This document shows positions 25,760 to 30,853 of a DNA stretch of 42,916 nucleotides, piece after piece. The notes under the pieces were generated by a model. The model saw only the letters and a program-made list of their open reading frames with translations, was not told the DNA's origin and searched no databases. Each line of letters opens with the position of its first letter. Position 1 is the first letter of the stretch. Both the position numbers and the translations under genes were made by a program. This DNA comes from a virus. The stretch is taken from IMG/VR virus record IMGVR_UViG_3300028925_005141, positions 1 to 42,916 of that record. One strand, 5' to 3'.

Positions 25760-25817
25760 TCAGAAATGAGGTAGTAATGCGTCACGGTGACCGCCTTACA
25801 TACTACCTCTATTCTGA
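25760..25817 (-). other. Strong hairpin with an inner GC-rich stem
   Basis: TCAGAA-AT-GAGGTAGTA (25760-25776) pairs with TACTACCTC-TA-TTCTGA (25801-25817): 15 pairs with one symmetric 2-base internal loop. The loop holds a second hairpin, GCGTCA-CGG-TGACCGC with one bulged C. It fills the 91-base gap between two genes. No T-tract on either side, so it is not a normal intrinsic terminator. It may be an RNase III-like processing site or protein-binding site. Confidence 0.6.
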
Positions 25818-25823
25818 TTTAAG

Positions 25824-26507
25824 TTACTCTTGTTCAGTTTGTTCTAAACCGTCTATGATACTAGCATTTTGATTAGCAAGTCTATCTAACATAAACTTTC
25901 TAATCTGTGATTTATTCATATCTGCATTATTATCTTCTATTGCATCTAGTCTATCACCAAGAAATTCATCAATGTCATCCCATTCAAGATTTAGACCTGT
26001 ATCATACATATAGCCAACTAACTTATCTTCACTTGGATGACAAGTTTTATACCATTCAATAGAGTCTTCATTCAAAGTAAATGTTTCACTTTCAACTTCA
26101 TACTCTATATCTTCGTATGCTACTTCGTTTAGTGCTTGTCTAAATGGTTCTGTATCATCAAATTCAGGGTCACTACCTTCGATTAATACTTCATTTAGAT
26201 TGCTGCAATTTGCATATGTATCATATATTTCGTGCTCTTGTTCATAGTAACTAACACGATAATCTGCATTTGCTGGTACTTCACCATACTCATATAGGTT
26301 CTTTGCTGTTGACCTAGCTGATTTATCATAGCAAGTACTTAAACCATTGTAAATATCAATAGCACTTAATGATTGCGTATTGATATCCATTGTATTCATT
26401 AATTTCCAGTAGTTAAAGAACATACCAGAAATAGCATCAATACTTGGTGCTTGTTTATTATTATCACCAAGTCTGTTATATAAAAACCACATTGTTCTAT
26501 CTATCAT
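25824..26507 (-). CDS. Hypothetical acidic protein
   Basis: A 227-residue protein, strongly acidic in the middle and C-terminal parts (SDPEFDDTEPFRQALNEV, EWDDIDEFLGDRLDAIEDN). The start lies in TAATG overlap with the upstream gene, and the ribosome site AGGAG is in the end of that gene. An acidic surface could mimic DNA, as some phage inhibitors do, but I see no known family. Confidence 0.6.
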   Translation of the reverse strand: MIDRTMWFLYNRLGDNNKQAPSIDAISGMFFNYWKLMNTMDINTQSLSAIDIYNGLSTCYDKSARSTAKNLYEYGEVPANADYRVSYYEQEHEIYDTYANCSNLNEVLIEGSDPEFDDTEPFRQALNEVAYEDIEYEVESETFTLNEDSIEWYKTCHPSEDKLVGYMYDTGLNLEWDDIDEFLGDRLDAIEDNNADMNKSQIRKFMLDRLANQNASIIDGLEQTEQE

Positions 26508-26962
26508 TATACTCTCCTTATTATATTATCATTCTCATCTAAAGCATATATTTCAGGTGGTTCAGGTGTAAAATATTGACCGTCATCTACCCAAGATACT
26601 ACACTTTCTAGTAGTGTTTGCGATAATGTAGTGCTTGTTGTATCACCTTCATCATCTGTACCGCATACTAACGCTGGACCAGCAATAGTATGTTCATAAT
26701 CAAATGATGTGTATATTTTAAAGTACCACATTGTTTGACTATCATCTGGACCTGCAAATGCATTTTTAAGCATTCCTTCTCCATCGATATACATTCCATT
26801 ACCTTGGTTGTCTAGACTAACCCATTCAAATGTGCTGTCTTCTATATCAAGTATTTTGTATATCATTTTGTAATCCCAGTTTTCATCTTGAACAATGTAT
26901 GTATCTATTGTTCTTGATTTGGGATTTATTAAATAGAATTTCATATTATGTTTATCTTCCAT
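26507..26962 (-). CDS. DUF3846-like protein
   Basis: A 151-residue acidic protein. The order MKFYLINPKSRTID, YKMIYKILD, FEWVSLDNQGNGMYIDGEG, then GPALVCGTDDEGDTTSTT corresponds to the DUF3846 pattern of phage and bacterial proteins (a final 'GxALVxGTDDEGD'); function unknown. Initiation may also occur at Met7. It overlaps both neighbours by one base, so all three genes are coupled. Confidence 0.6.
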   Translation of the reverse strand: MEDKHNMKFYLINPKSRTIDTYIVQDENWDYKMIYKILDIEDSTFEWVSLDNQGNGMYIDGEGMLKNAFAGPDDSQTMWYFKIYTSFDYEHTIAGPALVCGTDDEGDTTSTTLSQTLLESVVSWVDDGQYFTPEPPEIYALDENDNIIRRV

Positions 26963-27165
26963 TATCTATAACCTTCCTTTTCATCATTATATTTATCTGC
27001 GTAGAACTCGGCTTCCTTGTTCCACCTTTCTTTTACTTTTTCTACTCTCATACGATATAGTTCATCGTTATCTTCATCATAATAGACCAACCAAATAGTA
27101 TCTCTATCTATGACTTCTTTACTATATACTGCATCAGAGTAGAAAAGTTCCTGTATATTGTCCAT
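26962..27165 (-). CDS. Hypothetical protein
   Basis: A 67-residue protein from ATG at 27165, chosen because AAGGA precedes it; an upstream in-frame ATG at 27222 would add 19 residues encoded by the structured gap and lacks a ribosome site. Sequence shows a short strand (IWLVYYDEDNDELYRMRVEKV) split by acidic turns. No family recognised. Confidence 0.6.
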   Translation of the reverse strand: MDNIQELFYSDAVYSKEVIDRDTIWLVYYDEDNDELYRMRVEKVKERWNKEAEFYADKYNDEKEGYR

Positions 27166-27193
27166 ATTATTTTCCTTATTGTTATTAAATTTA

Positions 27194-27307
27194 TTAGATA
27201 GACAATACATAATTTTTATCATATACGTTGTTTATAATTATGCCACTGGGAATTCTTTTCCCAAGACTGTTTCGTTTCCAGCCATTTAAATGTTTATGTC
27301 TATCTAA
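27194..27307 (-). ncRNA. Structured non-coding element with 11-bp closing stem
   Basis: TTAGATAGACA (27194-27204) and TGTCTATCTAA (27297-27307) form a perfect 11-bp stem. Inside lies TGGGAA-ttctt-TTCCCA, and CTG/CAG flanking a GAAACGAAA-like loop. A 77-codon frame crosses this element and the next, but it has no ribosome site and unlike composition. The element sits in the leader of the 67-residue gene. Confidence 0.5.
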
Positions 27308-27322
27308 AATCTTATCAGGGGT

Positions 27323-27401
27323 GTGCTGGCAAGGGAAAGGAAGTACTAACTGATATATAAACAAAAACCTTGCCAAGCACTGTATAAGACTAACTTCCTT
27401 T
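27323..27401. ncRNA. Possible H-type pseudoknot element
   Basis: GTGCTGGCAAGG (27323-27334) pairs with CCTTGCCAAGCAC (27368-27380), 12 pairs with one bulge. The loop contains AAAGGAAGT (27336-27344), which can pair with ACTTCCTTT (27393-27401) beyond the stem. Both helices together are the topology of an H-type pseudoknot. The outer arm overlaps the last codons of the 120-residue gene, so this arm is under coding constraint too. Strand cannot be fixed from pairing. Confidence 0.4.
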
Positions 27402-27752
27402 TTTAGTCCAGGGATTAATGATTTCAATCCCTTTTGTAGTGTAGTTGAATGATATTGTATCTTGCTGTACTTTTCCAGTCAAGATATCATCGACTCTTTT
27501 TATCATATCCTCTACACTTTTTCTCTCTGATATATCTTCTATTTCTTTGATATTCTTTTTGATTAAACTATCTGTTACTGCTTGTTCTTCTGGTGATAGT
27601 TCTGGTAATTGATAATCAGACCTTGTTTCCTTTTTAGGTAATGGTCCTGTACTATTTTCAATAGTTACTGGTTTATAGGTTGTTATTACCCAACCCATAA
27701 AGATTAACAATACCATTATTGTTATTGTTAAACTTGCTATCATTTTATTCAT
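27390..27752 (-). CDS. Membrane-anchored hypothetical protein
   Basis: A 120-residue protein with one N-terminal hydrophobic segment (ASLTITIMVLLIFMGWVI, residues 6-23), then a polar domain with two acidic-basic helices (ELSPEEQAVTDSLIKKN, SVEDMIKRVDDIL). The layout suggests a bitopic inner-membrane protein with the domain in the periplasm, or a signal anchor. The start overlaps the stop of the upstream 43-residue gene (ATGAATAA). Such early membrane proteins often act in superinfection exclusion or takeover; not shown here. Confidence 0.6.
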   Translation of the reverse strand: MNKMIASLTITIMVLLIFMGWVITTYKPVTIENSTGPLPKKETRSDYQLPELSPEEQAVTDSLIKKNIKEIEDISERKSVEDMIKRVDDILTGKVQQDTISFNYTTKGIEIINPWTKKGS

Positions 27753-27876
27753 AATAATTCCTCATATTCCAATATTGTTCGCATTTATTTTTTTCTTCTT
27801 TCATATCTCTAAACATATTTTTTTCTTCTTGTCTTCTTTTTTCTAATTCTTTCTTTGCTCTTTCTAATGTAATCAT
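27745..27876 (-). CDS. Small charged helical protein
   Basis: A 43-residue ORF from ATG 27876, with AAAAGGAG at the right distance. The product (MITLERAKKELEKRRQEEKN...) is one long charged helix ending in YWNMRNYYE. Its stop overlaps the next ATG by eight bases. The good SD and coupling make it credible though short. Function unknown. Confidence 0.6.
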   Translation of the reverse strand: MITLERAKKELEKRRQEEKNMFRDMKEEKNKCEQYWNMRNYYE

Positions 27877-27887
27877 TATTTACTCCT

Positions 27888-28463
27888 TTTTTTTGTGTGT
27901 GAATATACAAAATATTAATGAAACAATCTACTACAATAGTCTTCCAGGTTTTATTCTTTGTCCGCCCTATCGTAGTAGTTGTTTCTTGCCTCTTGTAATA
28001 CTATTAGATATTTGTTCGTAATCTCAACGCCAAATGCGAACTATTTAAAGTTACCTAACATTTTTATGCTCTTGACACGAACTGAAGGCTTTTCTCTGCG
28101 TCTTTTGAATTACGATTAACCGTGTCCCTATGTTTGAAATAAATGATTTATAGTTCTCGCTTTAACCACATTCATTACATTTCAACAGTCACACTACAAT
28201 TCCCACAATATATATTTCCAATGCGTTGCATTTTCAATTAATATGTAAGCGAAGGTTCATCTACTAAGCTGGCATTAACCACACTTCCCAATTACTAATC
28301 TTTTACATATCTGGTTCGTATTGTTTCTTTTGCTGGAACAAATATCTAAATCTTTTAATCTTTTGCTTACATCTAAAAGTTATTCTCTACGGCTAGTTCT
28401 CAACCAAGAATATCATAACTCTGTAAGCATTAGTTTCATAATCGATTAATTGAACTAATTTCT
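27888..28463 (-). ncRNA. Large structured non-coding region (about 575 bases)
   Basis: No ORF with a start and ribosome site covers this gap. It holds at least seven stems: GAAACAA-t-CTACTACAATAG with CTATCGTAGTAGTTGTTTC (27920-27939/27967-27985; its mismatch is G-U in the leftward RNA), GTTCG/CGAAC (28014/28037), GACACG/CGTGTC (28074/28121), AATGC-gtt-GCATT (28220-28232), ATATGTAA/TTACATAT (28241/28303), a nested stem TGCTTACA/TGTAAGCA (28364-28429) enclosing AGTTAT/ATAACT and two inner stems, and ATTAGTT/AACTAAT (28429-28459). The size is near that of large ornate phage RNAs such as ROOL, but I cannot match a family by eye. It could be one RNA or several, or the leader of the downstream genes. 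Confidence 0.5.
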
Positions 28464-28682
28464 TTAACTATAGAATGCTGATTGACTACCGCTTGTTGTA
28501 GATAACATATCATATCTACGATAATCATTCATCAGATTCCTTACTTCTTGTAATGATTGGCATTCATCTAATGCTAATAATGCTCTTGTTTTTAACTTAC
28601 CAAACTCAAACATTTTAATTCCGAATGCTACATTCCACCTTTTATTCAATTCACATATCAAATGATATCTCATACTTTTCAT
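28464..28682 (-). CDS. Hypothetical protein
   Basis: A 72-residue basic helical protein (MKSMRYHLICELNKRWNVAF..., ending SGSQSAFYS). AAAGGAA precedes the ATG. It is flanked on both sides by structured non-coding DNA, with the repeat-bounded element 28694-28870 upstream. No family recognised. Confidence 0.6.
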   Translation of the reverse strand: MKSMRYHLICELNKRWNVAFGIKMFEFGKLKTRALLALDECQSLQEVRNLMNDYRRYDMLSTTSGSQSAFYS

Positions 28683-28693
28683 ATCAGTTTCCT

Positions 28694-28870
28694 TTATATT
28701 ATTTAATTATAATTTGAATGCGACATAGACCCCACCTTGGTATCGGATATGTTCTACTTTACTATTGCCCACCTAGGATTTTCAACCCTTTACTCAAAGT
28801 TTAGGCAGTTTAGACCATTGCTGCATTATTTTAGCAATAGTGTCGCATTACAATTATATTATTTAATTAT
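28694..28870. repeat. Direct-repeat-flanked, inverted-repeat-ended element
   Basis: A 17-base direct repeat TTATATTATTTAATTAT stands at 28694-28710 and 28854-28870. Just inside it are inverted ends: AATTTGAATGCGACA and TGTCGCATTACAATT, sharing AATGCGACA exactly. The body has ATTGCT-gcattatttt-AGCAAT near one end and two copies of CCCACCTxGG. The layout resembles a mobile element with target duplication but is only about 145 bases long and has no gene. Alternatively it is a structured RNA with duplicated promoter-like flanks: TATAAT occurs at 28708-28713 (+) and at 28858-28853 (-), the latter 17 bases after TGCACA. Confidence 0.5.
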
Positions 28871-28881
28871 TACGCTGTGCA
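28853..28881 (-). promoter_or_regulatory. Possible leftward sigma70-like promoter
   Basis: On the leftward strand TGCACA (28881-28876) precedes TATAAT (28858-28853) with a 17-base spacer. The -10 is perfect and the -35 is 4/6. It would begin transcription inside the inverted-repeat element and drive the 72-residue gene and those after it. In such AT-rich DNA a chance match is possible. Confidence 0.35.
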
Positions 28882-28913
28882 AGGGGTGTTCTTTCCCTTG
28901 CTACATTTTTTTT
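28879..28913 (+). terminator. Rightward intrinsic terminator inside the leftward block
   Basis: GCAAGGG (28879-28885) pairs with CCCTTGC (28895-28901) over a 9-base loop, followed by TACA and eight T (28906-28913) on the + strand. Read leftward there is no U-run. No rightward gene lies upstream, so it implies a rightward transcript from within 28700-28870, or protects the early block from read-in. Confidence 0.6.
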
Positions 28914-28929
28914 GTTGTAGGGTATTTAA

Positions 28930-28959
28930 GTGAATAGGGCCACGAATGACCCTATCCAC
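28930..28959 (-). other. Hairpin after the 94-residue gene
   Basis: In the leftward RNA GTGGATAGGG pairs with CCCTATTCAC over a 10-base loop, ten pairs including one G-U that would be A-C on the other strand. It starts 6 bases after the stop of the 28966 gene. No clear U-run follows (TTAAATACCC), so it could be a weak terminator or a 3' end stabiliser. Confidence 0.45.
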
Positions 28960-28965
28960 TATGAA

Positions 28966-29250
28966 CTACTCCTTGGAACCAATAGTTACCTGAGTTCCAG
29001 AACGACCTGCTTGCAATACAGGTGCAGTGAACGAAGAATACTCGCTATCAAACTGCAAATCACCATACTTCAATGTAGGTCGTTTCTCAAACTCAGCATC
29101 GAGAGCTTTAATAACATCTGCTTTATCAGCAAGAGATGCTCCTCTAATACTAACTTGATTACCAACACCAGCACTCTCGATTGAGAATAAGGAAGGTTTC
29201 TTTCCTTTACCCCAGAATGCTTTAAATACAATATTAATCATTTTTTCCAT
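28966..29250 (-). CDS. Hypothetical protein, first leftward gene
   Basis: A 94-residue protein, or 91 from a Met at residue 4. GKGKKPSLFSIESAG and VQAL-type short strands near the end (SSFTAPVLQAGRSGTQVTIG) suggest a compact mixed alpha/beta domain. AAAGGAG lies before the ATG. As first gene of the early block it may be the earliest product, but no family is recognised. Confidence 0.6.
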   Translation of the reverse strand: MEKMINIVFKAFWGKGKKPSLFSIESAGVGNQVSIRGASLADKADVIKALDAEFEKRPTLKYGDLQFDSEYSSFTAPVLQAGRSGTQVTIGSKE

Positions 29251-29278
29251 TACGAACTCCTTTAATTACATTAAATTT

Positions 29279-29299
29279 AGGAAAGAAATCTTCTTTCCT
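29279..29299 (-). promoter_or_regulatory. 9-bp hairpin with 3-base loop before the first leftward gene
   Basis: AGGAAAGAA (29279-29287), ATC, TTCTTTCCT (29291-29299). The stem is perfect. Short stems with 3-base loops are the form of hairpin promoters used by the virion polymerase of phage N4. Here it may have the same use for the putative injected polymerase, or be an mRNA 5' stem; both are inference. Confidence 0.4.
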
Positions 29300-29316
29300 C
29301 TATATCAAGGGTGTAA

Positions 29317-29421
29317 GAATAAACCCACCGCCTTGAAATTGGAGGAGGGGTATAAGTCAACTAAATCGTAAATTTCAACGAAAATAATAAGTTTAAACCA
29401 ATTTCAAGGGTGGGTATATTC
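29317..29421. other. Long imperfect inverted repeat in the divergent intergenic region
   Basis: GAATA-a-ACCCAC-cg-CCTTGAAATTGG (29317-29342) pairs with CCAATTTCAAGG-GTGGGT-a-TATTC (29398-29421): 23 pairs, one mismatch and a 2-base bulge, loop 55 bases. It occupies the region between the leftward and rightward blocks together with AT-rich DNA and a T9 tract to 29461. It is a candidate for a replication origin, a divergent control site or a polymerase entry site. No function can be read directly. Confidence 0.45.
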
Positions 29422-29500
29422 AATATATATCACGCACACGCATTCTAACCCAATTTTTTTTTGGAAATTTTTTATCTGGACTTTAATACCATTTGTTGTG

Positions 29501-29511
29501 TAAGTTATATC
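29501..29511 (+). repeat. TAAGTTATATC repeat, copy 1
   Basis: One of three exact copies of an 11-base sequence found only ahead of the first two rightward genes. Copy 1 ends four bases before the ATG at 29515; copies 2 and 3 are at 29754-29764 and 29767-29777. It could be a promoter -10 region or a regulator site. Confidence 0.45.
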
Positions 29512-29514
29512 ATA

Positions 29515-29700
29515 ATGAAACGTAAAAAAAAATATCTAGAAAAACTTGATAAAGAAACAGGTAAATGGGTAAGAGTACCGTTATCTGAAGCAAATGAAGA
29601 AGCGTTACGTATTTACGACATTATGGAAGCTGAATTAGAAATAGCAGCTAAAATAGAAGCAATGAAACTGGGGTTGTATTCAATAAAAAATAAGAGCTAG
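29515..29700 (+). CDS. Hypothetical protein, first rightward gene
   Basis: A 61-residue protein (MKRKKKYLEKLDKETGKWV...). Start at ATG 29515 is preferred over a TTG at 29461, which would add hydrophobic residues from the T-rich intergenic DNA. No SD precedes it; TAAGTTATATC just upstream suggests a leaderless or near-leaderless transcript. Basic N-terminus, acidic helical middle (EANEEALRIYDIMEAELEI). Function unknown. Confidence 0.55.
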   Translation: MKRKKKYLEKLDKETGKWVRVPLSEANEEALRIYDIMEAELEIAAKIEAMKLGLYSIKNKS

Positions 29701-29705
29701 CCTAT

Positions 29706-29737
29706 AAGCGTAATAGATAAGCTTATTTATTACGTTT
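29706..29737 (+). other. 14-bp hairpin in the rightward transcript
   Basis: AAGCGTAATAGATA (29706-29719) and TATTTATTACGTTT (29724-29737) enclose the tetraloop AGCT. All 14 pairs form in the rightward RNA if two G-U pairs are counted; on the other strand these would be A-C. It starts six bases after the stop of the previous gene. No U-run follows, so processing or stabilising is more likely than termination. Confidence 0.5.
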
Positions 29738-29753
29738 CTGTAGAAACTACGAT

Positions 29754-29777
29754 TAAGTTATATCGATAAGTTATATC
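29754..29777 (+). repeat. TAAGTTATATC repeats, copies 2 and 3
   Basis: Two copies, 13 bases apart start to start, upstream of the gene at 29805 (28 bases before its ATG, which has its own AGGAGA). Together with copy 1 at 29501 they mark the head of the rightward block. A protein-binding or promoter role is inferred. Confidence 0.45.
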
Positions 29778-29804
29778 TTATTTATACCCTACATTAGGAG
29801 AAAC

Positions 29805-30023
29805 ATGAAAAAAGCAAAAAATAAGTTAACATATAAGCAAATGCTAAGCATTTTAACGGGAATGGATAAACAAATACAAGACCAACAAATGCTAGTATTC
29901 AACATAGATAAGCTATTACAAGAGTATATTGACTTTAAAAAAGAAACAGAACCCTTTAAAAAATTTTTAGAAAAAAAATACAAGACAAATGATAACAATA
30001 ACAAAGAAACTGAAGAAGAATAA
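29805..30023 (+). CDS. Hypothetical helical protein
   Basis: A 72-residue charged protein, mostly helix (MKKAKNKLTYKQMLSILTG...), with an acidic C-terminus. A good AGGAGA site precedes ATG. Its 3' end overlaps the TerS gene by 35 bases. Position directly before packaging genes is usual for small regulators or TerS partners; no family recognised. Confidence 0.6.
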   Translation: MKKAKNKLTYKQMLSILTGMDKQIQDQQMLVFNIDKLLQEYIDFKKETEPFKKFLEKKYKTNDNNNKETEEE

Positions 30024-30786
30024 CTTCCAACCCCAGACGTTTAGGGTGTATACTAAGGCAGAAGCTAAAGAAAACGGCCTAACATGGAAACATTGGGGAG
30101 AAGCTAAAGAAGGAGAGTTTGGTATTTCTGACGATGGGTACATAGCAGAGTGTATTTATCGTAAAAAATACAAGGATAAGGTAGAATATACCTATCCATA
30201 TGGTAGACAATGGCTAACAGCGTGGGGTAAACTAGAGTTTGAACCGCATTGGAAGTCTAATAACTTTAGTACGGTGTCTACCAAGAGCTATAATGACCTA
30301 GAAGTACAAAAACGTGGTGCAGATTTAGCTATGGATGCGTATATAGCGTTTAAAATGGCGGGTAAACTGCCGAATTGGGACACAATAGGCAAGTTATATA
30401 GGCCTGACCAAGAAAACCCCGCTATTGCTGCAAAAAGATTATTTAAAACGAAACAGGTAAAGAAGATGATACAAGATAAGTTGAAAGAAGTCTTAGTAGA
30501 CAAGAATATTGACGAAGGCTTTGTATTAGATGTGATAAAAGATGCTATTGAAGTAGCTAAAGTAAAAGAAGACTCTGGTAATATGATACGTGCAGCTAAA
30601 GAGCTGTCGGAGTTTTTAGATATGAAACCTAAAACAAAACAGGTTACCGAATCATTGGAAATGGATATGTCACATCAGATAGAAGCTAACTTTGAAACGC
30701 AAACAAAGAAATTAAAAGCAACCCAAACGAGACAGATAGATGAAAAAGATAGTTATAATATCGGGCAACAAGACGAATCTGAATGA
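29989..30786 (+). CDS. Terminase small subunit-like protein
   Basis: A 265-residue protein directly upstream of the large terminase. Residues 130-165 (NWDTIGKLYRPDQENPAIAAK and onward) form a helix-turn-helix-like start, and the following helices (KQVKKMIQDKLKEVL, FVLDVIKDAIEVAK, AAKELSEFLDMK) match the usual TerS oligomerisation core. The N-terminal 110 residues are a separate Trp/Tyr-rich domain (WKHWGEAKEGEFGIS, TYPYGRQWLTAWG), longer than in common TerS. It recognises the packaging site and regulates TerL. The ATG overlaps the upstream gene and has no good SD. Confidence 0.65.
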   Translation: MITITKKLKKNNFQPQTFRVYTKAEAKENGLTWKHWGEAKEGEFGISDDGYIAECIYRKKYKDKVEYTYPYGRQWLTAWGKLEFEPHWKSNNFSTVSTKSYNDLEVQKRGADLAMDAYIAFKMAGKLPNWDTIGKLYRPDQENPAIAAKRLFKTKQVKKMIQDKLKEVLVDKNIDEGFVLDVIKDAIEVAKVKEDSGNMIRAAKELSEFLDMKPKTKQVTESLEMDMSHQIEANFETQTKKLKATQTRQIDEKDSYNIGQQDESE

Positions 30787-30853
30787 ATTGCTAGCAGTAC
30801 TACAAGCAGTAGCTGAAGATTTTAAAGTAGAAATAGTTATACAGGATGGATAA
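30740..30853 (+). CDS. Tiny overlapping protein between TerS and TerL
   Basis: A 37-residue ORF (MKKIVIISGNKTNLNELLA..., ending VEIVIQDG) in another frame, overlapping the last 47 bases of TerS and the first 8 of TerL (ATGGATAA). It has a beta-alpha-beta look, and the space between TerS and TerL would otherwise be a 59-base gap without reason. Coupled translation to TerL may be its role. Function unknown. Confidence 0.5.
   Translation: MKKIVIISGNKTNLNELLAVLQAVAEDFKVEIVIQDG

Noticed and set aside
27194-27427. 77-codon leftward ORF across the structured gap
   Set aside because: No ribosome site, unusual composition, and it covers two inverted-repeat elements and the end of the 120-residue gene.
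28364-28429. tRNA-like outline (7-8 bp closing stem, about 66 bases)
   Set aside because: No T-loop TTCRA sequence, no D-arm pattern and inner stems are nested, not cloverleaf. I saw no tRNA in the window.
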